From Hofstenia miamia (lineage: Eukaryota > Xenacoelomorpha > Acoela > Hofsteniidae): 64,000 bases of DNA. The stretch covers positions 1,090,148 to 1,154,147 of the forward strand of contig CABFPE010000210.1 in assembly GCA_900660155.1 (NCBI GenBank), read 5' to 3'. Below are positions 46,954 through 58,040 of the stretch, in pieces. The translations under genes were made by a program, and so were the position numbers. Position 1 is the stretch's first letter. Every line of letters starts with the position of its first letter. A model generated the notes under the pieces. The model saw nothing but the letters and a program-made list of their open reading frames with translations, was not told the origin of the DNA and did no database searches.

Positions 46954-48277
46954 TGAGGGTTAGTCAATAAGTCTTGCACATTTTTTCATGTACAAGGTTT
47001 TATAAGGTTTTCATGTACCATCATGTCATAGTATGTAAGTATTTGTCTCTTGGAACAAATTCTATCACTGCATACTTAATATTTGCCTAATTTTCTATCC
47101 ATCCTATTCTCTGTTTGCAGGTCATAATCAATCAAAAATGTTCTCTTGTCAGGAGCAACACCCCTATGTGAAGATTGAGTTTATGTGAAATAAATGACAC
47201 TTGGAAATTCATGCTGCATTGGTAAAAGCTTGCAAGGAGGAGGCTGTTGATCATTCAACTGTTACTCGATGGTTTCAGAGGTTTTGAGATGGTGACATGA
47301 GCATTGAAGACAAGAGCACAGTGGTCGACCTGTTTCTGTTTTTGACCAAGAACATGAAGAATGAGTCCAAGAACTCTTGGAGGAGGACAGGCGGATAACT
47401 TGCAATGGAATTGCCACTGAGATCAGCATCAGTCATGGGTCTGTTTACAAGATTCTTACAGACAATCTTGGCAAAAGGAAGGTAATGGCTCAATGGGTTC
47501 CTCATCACCTCAAGGATGAATAACAGCTTTCATGCTACAGGATATTGATGCCATTGCGCCAAAGATACCATCAAGAAGGAGAGAGCATCCTCCAAAGAAT
47601 TGTGGCTATTGACAAAACGTGGATTCGATCATACAAGCCTGAGCTGAAGCAGCAGTTGAGCAAGTGGCAGCACCCCCATTCTCCACGTCCTCAAAAGTAC
47701 TGGCGTGAACAAAGCAAAGTGAAGCAAATGATTATCTTTGCTTATGATTACATCAGCATCATTCTTGCTGATGCTGTTCCAGTTGGACAAACTGTCAATA
47801 AAGAATACTACACTGACTTCATCTCCAAGAAACTGAGGAACACCTTGAGAAGAAAAAAACCAAGCCTCCAGTCTCTCATCCTGCATGACAACGCCCACTG
47901 TCATACCACACAAACCATTGTGGAGACTCTGGACAACTTGAATTGGGAAGTTTTTCCTCACCCAGCATACAGTCCGGATTTGAGTCCTCCTGACTTTCAT
48001 CTCTTCCCAAAACTCAAGGAACCCATGAGAGGGAAGCAGTACTCAACATTGGACAAATTGTCTGCAGCAGTGAAGACCCAAATTTGAGCAATGAACACAG
48101 AGGGTACTGAAGACATTTTCAAACTGACACAAAGATGGGAAAGTGTGATCCACAATGGTGGAGACTACACTGAAGTATTGTAAATGTGTATATTCATGTT
48201 TCAAAATACAGTTTGGTTTATTATACTTTGTTTTGTAACTAAAATAGAAATGTGCAAGACTTATTGACTAGCCCTTG
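46954..48277 (+). mobile_element. Mariner transposon, 1,324 bp, with TIRs and TA target
   Basis: Left end TGAGGGTTAGTCAATAAGTC and reverse-complemented right end CAAGGGCTAGTCAATAAGTC are near-identical inverted repeats of about 32 bases (continuing TTGCACATTT). TA lies on both sides (46,952-46,953 and 48,278-48,279). The surrounding LINE sequence continues on either side, as shown by the uninterrupted copy at 55.6-55.7 kb. The element is full length but its transposase is broken. Confidence 0.9.
47138..48183 (+). pseudogene. Mariner D,D34D transposase, inactivated
   Basis: DNA transposase, about 345 residues with frames combined, the usual mariner length. The N-terminal part (47,138-47,520) has HSTVTRWFQRF and GRPVSVFDQEHE-type helix-turn-helix segments with several stops and one frameshift. 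The catalytic part is open for 180 codons (47,545-48,087): AIDKTWIRSYKPE (first Asp), SLILHDNAHCHTT (second Asp), and HPAYSPDLSPPDFHLFPKLK (third Asp). I count 34 residues between the last two catalytic Asp, the mariner D34D spacing. A stop after VKTQI precedes the C-terminal WESVIHNGGDYTEVL. The catalytic triad itself is intact. Confidence 0.85.
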
Positions 48278-48321
48278 TAGTATGTTTCCATAATTAAAGT
48301 GACTTAGTATTAATGTGTGAA

Positions 48322-49620
48322 TTAATTGAATCTTTGTATGGTTGGAAGAAGTTGAGATATATTGGTAAGAGCCTTAATTGAAATAGCCATTTTCTTAATA
48401 ACACTAGTTATTTGTTTTGTAAAATTAAGCTGAGAATCAAAAATGATACCTAAATATTTAAAAGAATTAACTTCTTCTATATATGTGTCATTAAATTTTA
48501 ATTTAAATTGAGAAACACTTGTGTTGTTATCATTAGATTTAGGTCTAATTATATAAAATTGTGTTTTAAATGGGTTTATTCTCAGCCTTAAAGATGCAAA
48601 ATATTGTGCAAGATAAATGTAATTCTCTTCAAGAACTTTTATGGCAATTTCGGGAGACTTATGTGAACTAAATAGCATAGTATCACCAGCATATTGTATG
48701 ACATTACATGTAGTCTGATTGCTCAAATCATTTACATACATGTTGAATAGTAATGTTCCTAAAATTGTTCCTTGTGGAATGCCATTTTTAATAAAAATCC
48801 AGTCAGATAAAATTCCATTTATTTTAATTCTTTGTCTACAATTATGAAGATAACTATCTATTAAGTCTACACTTTTGTTTGTGAAGCCCATAATTTTTAT
48901 TTTTTTAATTAAAATTTCATGGTTTATAGAGTCAAATGCCTTTGATAAATCTAAACATGCAACTGCTGAAAACTCATCTAAATTGATACTATTTATCCAA
49001 TGTTCTGTAGCTGTTAACAAAGCATCATTAGTAGATATATACTTAGGAAAACCATATTGATTTTAGGAATACAGATTATGTTTACATAAATGTTCAATCT
49101 TTTGGGTCATCTTTTTTAAATAATGGAGTAATATTTGCTAATTTTAATTGGTCAGGAAAAATCAAATGTTTAATGGAAGCATTTATAATGTAACAAAGTG
49201 GTTCAGCTATTATATCTGGAGCAATTTTTAGATACCAAGATGGCATCATAGAGAGGCTGCTAGATTTATTCTTTAAAGATTAGATAGATTTGATAATTTC
49301 TAACTTAGTAAGATATCTGAAAGTGAAAGATGGAGTTATGGGTTGCATTTCTTTTCTATCAAAATGAGTATTTATGCCATTATAATTGGCTAAGTTGAAA
49401 AATATTTCATTAAATATGTTGCTCATGTCCTTATTATTAGTGACTATCCTTCCTTTATACTTAATTTTTTCAATTTTTTCATTTTTACTTTGTTTCTTAT
49501 TTAGTAAATTATTTATAAAGTCCCATTTACCTTTTTGAGAAGAAATATTTTGAAATTCAAGACGGGAATATTTATTATATGCTTTTCTTGTGTAAATATT
49601 ACACATATTACAAGTAGTAA
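48322..49620 (-). pseudogene. LINE copy A reverse transcriptase
   Basis: Starts with RKAYNKYSRLEFQNISSQKG and KWDFINNLLNKKQS (49,606-49,280), passes SMMPSWYLKIAPDIIAEP and ANITPLFKKDD, then a 232-codon frame (49,020-48,322) with DEFSAVACLDLSKAFDSINH (motif A intact), NGIPQGTILGTLLFNMYVND, and VIQYAGDTMLFSSH. The catalytic YADD is YAGD: the first Asp has become Gly. The tail has VNSFKYLGIIFDSQLNFTKQ. A frame break near 49,040-49,280 and the YAGD change make it inactive. Confidence 0.85.
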
Positions 49621-49639
49621 GAAGTGCATGAAATGAGGT

Positions 49640-50925
49640 GGCACAAATGGCCTTTTGACCTTGACAGGGATGTCTGGCATGGCTATGATGTACTTGTGTA
49701 CTTTGGTCATCTGTGTATCTCTGACATCATTGGAACATATTCTCTTTTGTTATAATATTTGTTGGCAAATACATTTCTTTCTAGTCTATTGTATAAAATG
49801 TAACCAATTTTTTTAAAGGTTGAGGAATTTTCGAAAATCCCATGAGATTAGAATTGTTGCAATCTATTGTTCAAAATGTAACCAATTTTTTAAGTTGCGT
49901 ATTTACATGTACTAACTTAGCTTACATGTTATATTTTCTCTACATGCTTCAAACTTGCATTTTGTTAATGTATGTCAATTGCTTATTTATGTGGCTTAAT
50001 TTAGTTTACATACTTGTTTTTTTTATTAACATACATGACATTAGAAAATACCACATTAATTTTGTTTACATTGTTTAGTTTACATTACTTGTTTTTTTAT
50101 TAACATACATGACATTGGAAATACCACATCAATTTAGTTTCATACTTATTTTACATACTTTTTTTTTATTAACATACACAACATTGGAAATACCACATTA
50201 ATTTAGTTTACATTGTTTTGTTTACATTCTTGTTTTATTCGATAAAATGTAATAACAAACGTTTGAATCAGAAAGATAATAATACTTATTAGAAGTGTAA
50301 TACCCTATTTTGGTAATAAAGCAAAATAATTATTCAGAAAAAACCAAAAACTAGCAATTTCTAATATTTAATAAATGTATGTGGTAAAACCCAAATACAT
50401 GTTTAAGACAAGACAAAAATCTAATTTATTCTACACTTTGCTTATAATGACCAAATATATCTTACTATTAAATTTGTCTATTGTGTTAGTTTATCAACAT
50501 TTTTGTGTAGGGAATTCTGTAGAAAACAAATGCAATGTGTATTTGCAAATTATGAATTTCACATGATTGTATCTAAATTAATGATTAATAAATTAAGTGA
50601 TAGATCACAGTATAAAACACATGATAAATAAAAGTTTAAACAAAATCAATTAAAAATATGTATCACCTAGCAAACGATGTTTCTATTTATGATAAAGTCT
50701 ATAATAATCAGACAGCAAATTCACAGAAATTTATTAAAATAAAATTGATTCTGTTTTAAACAAAATATCTGTAAAACTAACTAGAGATAATATTGCAAAA
50801 AGTGTTAAGAATCAAAACAATATCTGGGATTTAATTATAAAATTAGCTTACTGAAAAGTTCGAAATCTTTCAGAGTAGTTGTCTTTCATCAATGTGAAAT
50901 TCCATTATGCTGGCTGTGTATATTC
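49640..50925 (+). repeat. Left long terminal inverted repeat
   Basis: Pairs with 54,060-55,165. It is longer than the right arm mainly because a unit of about 72 bp (each with TTTTTTATTAACATACATGACA or close to it) is present three times at about 50,019, 50,093 and 50,162 but only once in the right arm. Divergence between arms looks appreciable (roughly one difference per 8-10 bases by eye). Confidence 0.7.
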
Positions 50926-51028
50926 TTATGTGTTAAAAGCTGCATGCTTTAATAATGTCAACATAGTTTTTATCTAGAATGTAAAAAACTATTCTATTTT
51001 CACCAAACACGTTTTTGTTTTAAAATGA

Positions 51029-51475
51029 TTTTTATATGTTATTAGTTTATTCACCTATATAAGTTGATGTAATATTTTTATTTTCTCCAAACACATTTTT
51101 GTTTTAAAACAATTTTTATATGTTAATAGTTTATTTGCCTATATCTTTTGATGTAATATTTATTTCTATCTTATGTATTTTTGTTTTAAACATTTGTTTT
51201 AATGATTTTTATGTGTTAATTGTTTATTTGCCTATATCTGTTGATGTAATATTTATTTCCATTTTATGTATTTTCTTTTTAAACATTTGTTTTAATGTGG
51301 TTTTTATGTGTTAATGGTTTATTTTATTCACCTATATGCATTGATGTAACATTTCTATTTTCACCAAACACGTTTTTGTTTTGCAATGATTTTTGGGTGT
51401 TAATGGTTTATTTTCCCATATACATTGATGTAATATCTCTTTTCACCAACTGAGGTTACATTTTTACAAATTATA
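51029..51475 (+). repeat. Minisatellite, about 5 units of 84-95 bp
   Basis: The word TTTTTATGTGTTAATGGTTT or a close variant recurs at about 51,029, 51,113, 51,206, 51,301 and 51,390, each followed by a CCTATAT..TTGATGTAATATTT block. The 64-codon frame at 51,120-51,314 is merely this repeat translated. Confidence 0.75.
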
Positions 51476-52076
51476 TAGTACTTAGTTGTTATCAAATGCC
51501 ACTAGATATTTTATTTTGGAATGGATATTATTGTTTTCATTGCTCATTGTTTAGGTCTGTGGTAACAATAGGCCTCCTGGGGAAAGCCAGCCACATTAAA
51601 TAAATGGCTTAACGCATTTCTGGTGGCCACCTCCTGGGTGAATGTAGAAGTGTCATCATATTTTAGAATGAAAATGGAAACTTGAAGGTTGTGTAATGCT
51701 GAACTTTGTCACTCAGAGTCATTGTGTAATGCATGATGCATGCTTTTAGCATTTAGTACATAAAGGCTAAAAATGTTGTTTTTTTACCTCTTCAATACTA
51801 TATCTTTGATTAATTTTAATACATGTTGAAATATACGTCTATACAAGTGTGGCTTTTACATCTATGAATTATTTTCCTTAATATAGAGTGTTGCATAATT
51901 AAAGGCATTGCTACAATGAACATGTATATTAAGAGAAGTAAGTATGTCAGTTTACCTAACAATTAAAAACTTTGTCAAAAATTAGTTTGCTAAATATAGT
52001 TTTGTCAAAAATATTTCGTCGCTAGATGGCGTCCAATAGAATCACTTCATTTCCATGTGGCAAATAGTAATGGGGT
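51476..52076. other. Non-coding interior of the long-TIR element
   Basis: A GC-richer patch at 51,555-51,660 contains CCTCCTGGG twice and AGCCAGCCACATT / AAATGGCTTAACG words. No gene was found. Confidence 0.35.
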
Positions 52077-52704
52077 GTTACGAGAACTTCAGGGTGTCCC
52101 GTAGGGACCTCCTCATGCCTGTCTCTTACTACTTGCATATAATATTACACTTATTTAACTTAGTTGATGAGATATATCTCTAGAAATCTATCATTAATGA
52201 AACGTACAAATCATTTCTACATTCTCATTGTATAATATATAGTATTATTAAATTTACTAAACTACTGATTACATTATTTCAATCATCCTTCCCTCATGCT
52301 AAATTTGAGTGTCAATTGCATGTTAAATTAATAGCTAGGTAAAACATTGACATTTATCAGTTTAGAGAATACTATAGATTTTTACCTATTTACAAAGATG
52401 ACGTAGGAATTTAAATATTTATAGTCATGTGGCTTTGGTAAATATCACATTTCCCATAGGATTCAATAATATACAAAATCAATCATGGAGTTTTATTGAT
52501 GTAAATGGAAATAAATGTGGTATTTATGTGAAGGGTGCTCATGTGAAAAAGATAGAATGTGTATTTAGCTTTGTTAACCAAGTCTTAATGAAAATTGAAT
52601 TGATGGCTGTTAAATCTGAAACAAATGACAAAAAAAGTTTTGAAAAACTATTTAGCACTTTTTCACAAAATTTGCCAATGATTACAACAGTACTGAAATT
52701 GGAT
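52077..52704 (+). pseudogene. Duplicated 5' part of the element's gene
   Basis: These 628 bases are repeated as 52,706-53,333 with only an occasional difference (a G/A change gives KGAH versus KDAH). The copy contains the upstream region and the first 92 codons of the frame, then ends at a single N. Beyond the N the frame runs into the start of the second copy and is not real. A contig-overlap artefact is the simplest explanation; a real recent tandem duplication is the alternative. Confidence 0.65.
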
Positions 52705-52705
52705 N
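52705..52705. other. Single-N contig junction
   Basis: It lies exactly between two 628-bp copies and marks an unverified join. Confidence 0.7.
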
Positions 52706-53057
52706 GTTACGAGAACTTCAGGGTGTCCCGTAGGGACCTCCTCATGCCTGTCTCTTACTACTTGCATATAATATTACACTTATTTAACTTAGTTGATGAG
52801 ATATATCTCTAGAAATCTATCATTAATGAAACGTACAAATCATTTCTACATTCTCATTGTATAATATATAGTATTATTAAATTTACTAAACTACTGATTA
52901 CATTATTTCAATCATCCTTCCCTCATGCTAAATTTGAGTGTCAATTGCATGTTAAATTAATAGCTAGGTAAAACATTGACATTTATCAGTTTAGAGAATA
53001 CTATAGATTTTTACCTATTTACAAAGATGACGTAGGAATTTAAATATTTATAGTCAT

Positions 53058-53798
53058 GTGGCTTTGGTAAATATCACATTTCCCATAGGATTCAATAATA
53101 TACAAAATCAATCATGGAGTTTTATTGATGTAAATGGAAATAAATGTGGTATTTATGTGAAGGATGCTCATGTGAAAAAGATAGAATGTGTATTTAGCTT
53201 TGTTAACCAAGTCTTAATGAAAATTGAATTGATGGCTGTTAAATCTGAAACAAATGACAAAAAAAGTTTTGAAAAACTATTTAGCACTTTTTCACAAAAT
53301 TTGCCAATGATTACAACAGTACTGAAATTGGATTTTGAAATCATCAGTGGAAGAGTAGTCATAAAAAATGAAACGCCTTATGGATTTGAATTAAATCAGT
53401 TTGGTGAAATTATGGGTTTTGATTGTCACTATCAAATAGTCAATGGTTTGAACACTGCTAAATATAGTTTTGATATTTTAAATGGACTGCATAATATTTT
53501 AATTTATAATGATATAGTTACTTGTCAACATTATCAGAGTGGCAGCATCCCGTTATTGGATCAAATACCCTTATTCACAGTATATAGTGTAAGTGATCAG
53601 CCATTCATCAATTATGAAAAGACTCATATAATTTATAAACCAAGTTCAAAGTCATTCATCGATAGAATTACAATTAGCTTCCATACATTGAATGGTGAGT
53701 TCATTCATTTCAATGACACTAGCAGTATTTATTTAACTCTTAATATCAAAGACACTAAAAAATTGTTTATACTTAAATTTTCTCAAAGTGTAAAATAA
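53058..53798 (+). CDS. Element-encoded 246-codon protein, possibly capsid-like
   Basis: An intact frame ends at TAA 53,796-53,798. It opens on GTG, with an in-frame stop at 53,028-53,030 and no ATG between, so the true start may lie in an upstream exon (an acceptor TTTATAG| at 53,053 fits the frame) or has been lost. The protein is beta-rich by composition and shows no signal peptide or membrane segment. Segments include NITFPIGFNNIQNQSWSFID, the middle VVIKNETPYGFELNQFGEIM and a C-terminal DRITISFHTLNGEFIHFNDT with SSIYLTLNIKDTK. That last pattern (I.I...D..G..I.F......ITLxIK) recalls C-terminal regions of proteins carried by animal Maverick/Polinton elements, perhaps minor capsid proteins. 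This is recognition from memory, not a search result. Codon use is AT-rich like its surroundings. Confidence 0.45.
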   Translation: MALVNITFPIGFNNIQNQSWSFIDVNGNKCGIYVKDAHVKKIECVFSFVNQVLMKIELMAVKSETNDKKSFEKLFSTFSQNLPMITTVLKLDFEIISGRVVIKNETPYGFELNQFGEIMGFDCHYQIVNGLNTAKYSFDILNGLHNILIYNDIVTCQHYQSGSIPLLDQIPLFTVYSVSDQPFINYEKTHIIYKPSSKSFIDRITISFHTLNGEFIHFNDTSSIYLTLNIKDTKKLFILKFSQSVK

Positions 53799-54059
53799 AA
53801 TAAGTTATTTGTTATTTTTAAATGTTTTGTATTAATAACCAATTTAAGATAGTAATAATTCAAAATGTGAAAAATAATAGTTTTATATGATTTGAAAATG
53901 TTTTAATTAATTGTGATAATTTTTAAATTGTAAAGTGATTTCATGTTTGGGATATATCAATCTTTATGATTGGATACATTTTTGACAGTTGAACAATAGA
54001 TAAAACCATGTAATATTGACATTATCTATGAAAGCATGTAAGTTTATACATAGAGCGGA

Positions 54060-55165
54060 TTAATGGAATTTTACATTGATGAAAGAACTACCCATAAAGA
54101 TTTCAAACTTTTTGGTAAGCTATTTTTATAATTAAATCTCCGATATTGTTTTTTGATTCTTAACACTTTTTGCAATATGATCTCTAGTTAGTTTTACAGA
54201 TATTTCTTTTAAAACGTAATCAATTTTATTTTAATAAATTGCTGCGAATTTAGTGTCTGATGTTACATTAATTATATACTTTATCATAAATAGAAACGCT
54301 GTTTGTTTGGTAATACACATTTTTAATTAAATTTGTTTAAACTTTTATTTATCATGTGTTTTATACTGTGATCTATCACTTAATTTATTAGTCATTAATT
54401 TAGATACAATTGTGTGAAATTCATAATGTGTAAATACACATCATTGCTTTTGTTTCTTACAGAATTCCTTCAACAACAATGATGATAAACTAACACAATA
54501 GACAAATTTAATAGTAAGATATATATGATCATTATAAGCAAAGTGTAGAATAAATTGCATTTTTGTCTTGTCTTAAACACATATGTGGGTTTTATCACTT
54601 ACGTTTATTAAATATTAGAAATTGCGAGTTTTTGCATAAACTAGTTCCGAAAAATTATTTTGCTTTATTATCGAAATAAGGCATTACGCTTATAACAAGT
54701 ATTATTATCTCTCTGATTCAAACATTTGTTATTGAATTTTACTAAATAAAACAAGTATGTAAAATAAATATATAAACTAAATTAATGTGGTATTTCCAAA
54801 AAATAAGTATGTTAATAAAAAAATAATTCTAATCTAATGGGATTTTTGACTTATTATGTAATTCCAAAAATGTATATGCACAAAAAAATTTGCTACATTT
54901 AAACAATAGACTGCAAACAAATGTATTTGCCAGTAAATATAACAAAAAAGAATATGTTCCAATGACGTCAGAGATACACCCCGTCAATATACACAGTAAA
55001 TTATTTATGTAATATGTATAAAAAAAATTGGCTATATTTAAACAATAAACAAATGTATTTGCCAACAAATATTATAAACAAAGAGAATATGCTCCAGTGA
55101 CGTCAAAGATACACAGACGGTCAAAGTATACAATTACATCACAGACATCCCCGCCAAGGTCAAAA
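54060..55165 (-). repeat. Right long terminal inverted repeat
   Basis: Inverted partner of 49,640-50,925. Shared landmarks on the minus strand include the end GACCTTGGCGGGGATGTCTG, TTTGTTGGCAAATACATTT, CCATTAGATTAGAATT, and innermost the segment around TCTTTCATCAATGT. It starts about 260 bp after the stop codon of the element's gene. Confidence 0.7.
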
Positions 55166-55399
55166 TGTCAATTTATGCCACGGGATTGCCTCAGAGTTAT
55201 ACTGCTCACTTGTTATGAAGTCCTCACTACCAAGTGAACGGAGAATAGAGAGCTCCGCGGGACTGACCATTCGCGATGAAATCATTATGCTTTATGGGAA
55301 TACATCTTGTGTAACAACTTAGAAATAATTACAAATGCAAAGAGTTGTAGTGATGTCTCATTGAAACACTTTTGTTCTAAAGGTGAACTGAGTTGGATG

Positions 55400-56060
55400 A
55401 TACGAAAGTTGGAAGCAAGATTATGTCTATATATTTTAGGGGATAGAAAATTGGATATGTGGTATAGAATAAATATTTTGGAGAAGTAGTTAATAGCTTT
55501 CTAATAAATAAATAATGCACTGTGGATTTAGAAATGTTTTTGTTAATTTCTTGATTTCTGTATTTCTGTTATATAAATGATTAACTGCTATTTTCATAGC
55601 TCATTTTATTTGCACATTGCATTTATTCAAAAGTTGATGATTTATGCTGGTATGCACCACATTTCTATAATTAAAGAGACTTAGCATTAATGTGTGAATT
55701 AGTTGAATTTTTGCTGTGGTTGGAAGGTGTTGTGATACATTGCTAAGAGCCTATATTGAAGTTGCCATTTTCTTAATAACACTAGTTATTTGGTTTGTAA
55801 AATTAAGCTGAGAATCAAAAATGATACCTAAATATTTAAAAGAATTAACTTGTTCTTGGTATGTGTCATTAAATTTAAATTTATATTGTGAACTATTTGT
55901 GAAATGATTGTTAGATTTAGGTATAATTAAGCAAAATTGATATTTGGGTGTGTTTATTCTAAGTTTTAGTGATTGAAAATATTGTGCAAGAAGAGTGCAA
56001 TTTTCTTTGAGAGCATTTATAACAATTTCACTTAATAAATTATAAAGTAAAAGTAGTCAC
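55400..56060 (-). pseudogene. CR1-like LINE fragment (copy B)
   Basis: Closely similar to 46,780-46,950 joined to 48,290-48,590 of copy A, so it shows the LINE without the mariner. Shared words include CTAGTTATTTG and AAATTAAGCTGAGAATCAAA. No open frame remains; it is truncated on both sides. Confidence 0.7.
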
Positions 56061-56149
56061 CAAAAATAAGGACATGAGTAACATATTTACTGATGCTTTG
56101 CAATTTAGGCAATTATGAAATTCACATTATAACACAGTCTTCCTTCTTC

Positions 56150-57210
56150 TGATTCCTGACTAAGTTTGAAATTAGCAAATCTATTCAAACTTTAAAGAAC
56201 AATCCTTGTGGCGCCACTACGATTCCTACCTACTACCTAAAAATTACTCCAGATTTAGTAACTGAGCAACTTTCCAACATTATAAACGCGTGTATAACAC
56301 ATTCTAGCTTTTCTGACCACTAAAAATTGACAAATAATAATCTATTTTTAAAAAAGATTTTAAATTATAATTGTGGGAAAGCTTTATTCCAATGCTATTG
56401 AAGATTCTGCAAGGGAAAATCTTACCAATCTATTAAATTCATTTACAAATTTATAATTTGTGATTAATGAATTCGAAATATCAAATCAATCCAAGATTGA
56501 ATGCTCCAATTATTTTTCTAAAATTAAGAAATAATACTTGGGGATTGCCTAAGCGATAGTACTTCAAGTGTAAAAGCACAATAGCCTCTTCATGATAAAT
56601 ACACCACAAAAGTTTCACCTACCACAAAAGTACACAAATAAAAAATCATAGTCTCAATGCCAAAAAATTAATAAGCAATGTCGAAAAAACTATCAAAAAT
56701 ATTGATGGTAGTAATGCCAATCATTGATCATCTTTCAATTTTTAATAAACATTTTGCAATGTCCTGATTATGAACCCAATATTATTGAGAAAGAACTATA
56801 GAAAATTAGAAATATTACATTAAAATCCTCAACTAAATTCATGCCTAGGATAAAAATATCAAATATTCCAATGTATAAAAATGTAGAAAATTTTGACTAT
56901 TTCAAAAACAAATTATTTGAAGGAAACAATAAATTATTAAATGAAATTTAAGAGGTAGAATTTTCATTCATATTTTTAATCTCCTGAATTGCTATAAATG
57001 TTATCGAAGAAAATTGCACAACATTTTGCTTCGCTAAAACTAAGAATAAACCTGTTTAAGGCTAATTTGTTTAATTAGACCTAAATCTAATGATAATCTA
57101 CAAAGCTTTCTCAGTTAAAATTGAAATTTAATGACACATACATAGAACAAGTCAATTTTATTAAATATTTATGTAGGTATAATTGTTTATTCTCAACTTA
57201 ATTTTACAAA
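56150..57210 (+). pseudogene. CR1-like LINE fragment (copy C), opposite strand
   Basis: The plus strand reads KFEISKSIQTLKNNPCGATT with YYLKITPDLVTEQLSNIINA near 56,165-56,300, matching the start of RT in copy A. Near 57,080-57,210 it reads LIRPKSNDN and a GIIVYSQLNFTKQ segment matching the RT end (FKYLGIIFDSQLNFTKQ). The RT core between them is missing or unreadable. It faces away from copy B. Confidence 0.55.
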
Positions 57211-57889
57211 ACAATGTTGAGAATACATAATGATTTACAAAGTCATCGCAGTTTCCCTATAAAATTATTCCCTTTAAATTTACTTGATATATTTTACTAA
57301 ATCTTAATTATTGATAGTAACAGCTTGTGTACGTAGTCTTCTGTGGTATTTAGACAAGGTTGAAGTAATTATTTAATTAAAATATTTTCAATGATTTTAA
57401 GATGTTTTGCTGCAGTACTCTTTAAAATATTTACATTATAACTTAGTCAATCTTTTAGATGTTTTAAAATTGTTGAAATAGTTTCATGTTCTGTTGTTTT
57501 TCTACTTAGTTATTAAGAAAAATGATACTGCAATTAAGGCTTTTGGCAAAGAAAAATGATACTGCAATTAAGGCTTTTGGCAATTTATCGCAATAGCTTT
57601 CAACCACAGCAAAAATTAAATAGTTACGCACTAATATAATTTTACATAACAGGAATGCAGACATAAAAAAATTAAAGTTTTCTAAATCCACAATGCACTT
57701 TATAAATATATAACTGAATTTTCAAAAGAATAGCGGTATTAACTACAAAATACAAAATAATAAGTACACATAAAAAAATCAAATATAAAAATTAATGACT
57801 CCGGATAGTTTGCTAATTTCTATTTATTGTATAGTGGCTAGTATTAAATTTAAACCCTATGCTTGATCAACCTGATAGAAACTTTTTTT
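57211..57889. repeat. AT-rich stretch with a 34-bp tandem duplication
   Basis: A 34-bp unit (GAAAAATGATACTGCAATTA plus 14 bases) is repeated at 57,517 and 57,551. Otherwise nothing was recognised; it may continue the LINE remnants. Confidence 0.5.
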
Positions 57890-58040
57890 TGAGTATGAAC
57901 GATTTTTAACTCTTTCTTGAATTCTTTTAAGTTTTCTGTAATTTTCATTTCTTTTGGCAATTTATTCCAGTAATAAACTGCAATATTAATAAAGGCCTGG
58001 CTCAAAATATTTTTACTAAATTTAACGCATGATCAGTTTT
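57890..58040 (-). pseudogene. LINE C-terminal fragment
   Basis: The minus strand reads VKFSKNILSQAFINIAVYYW then NKLPKEMKITENLKEFKKEL. This is the usual end of CR1-type RT proteins (WNxLPxxIxxxxSLxxFKxxLK). It lies about 245 bp downstream of the stop codon of the gene ending at 58,284. Confidence 0.6.

Larger units (their letters stand above)
46500..49625 (-). mobile_element. CR1-like LINE (copy A), interrupted by a mariner
   Basis: The minus strand reads endonuclease-RT linker and RT at 49,620-48,322, then is broken by a mariner (46,954-48,277), and resumes with the C-terminal end at 46,799-46,500 (SINIWNNIPKSMKQINKI, then HFHSYTKERLEYK). The same LINE family recurs at 55,400-56,060 (-) and 56,150-57,210 (+). 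Its 5' side stops where the long-inverted-repeat element begins. Confidence 0.8.
49640..55165 (+). mobile_element. 5.5-kb element with about 1.1-1.3-kb terminal inverted repeats
   Basis: The ends mirror each other: GTGGCACAAATGGCC... at 49,640 and, on the opposite strand, GTGGCATAAATTGAC... at 55,165. Matching blocks continue inward for over 1 kb (GGGATGTCTG; CTGTGTATCT; TTGTTGGCAAATACATTT; TTAACACTTTTTGCAATA). The interior (50,930-54,060) holds a minisatellite and one 246-codon frame. Very long inverted repeats and a single capsid-like frame suggest a deleted, non-autonomous Maverick/Polinton-type element. No polymerase, integrase, ATPase or protease is present. Another self-replicating or foldback element is possible. 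A TSD was not identified. Confidence 0.6.

Noticed and set aside
47629-48000. 123-codon minus-strand frame
   Set aside because: Antisense shadow of the mariner transposase.
52429-52812. 127-codon frame ending in VSYYLHIILHLFN
   Set aside because: The last third is read across a single-N junction into a repeated upstream region, so the chimeric end is artificial.
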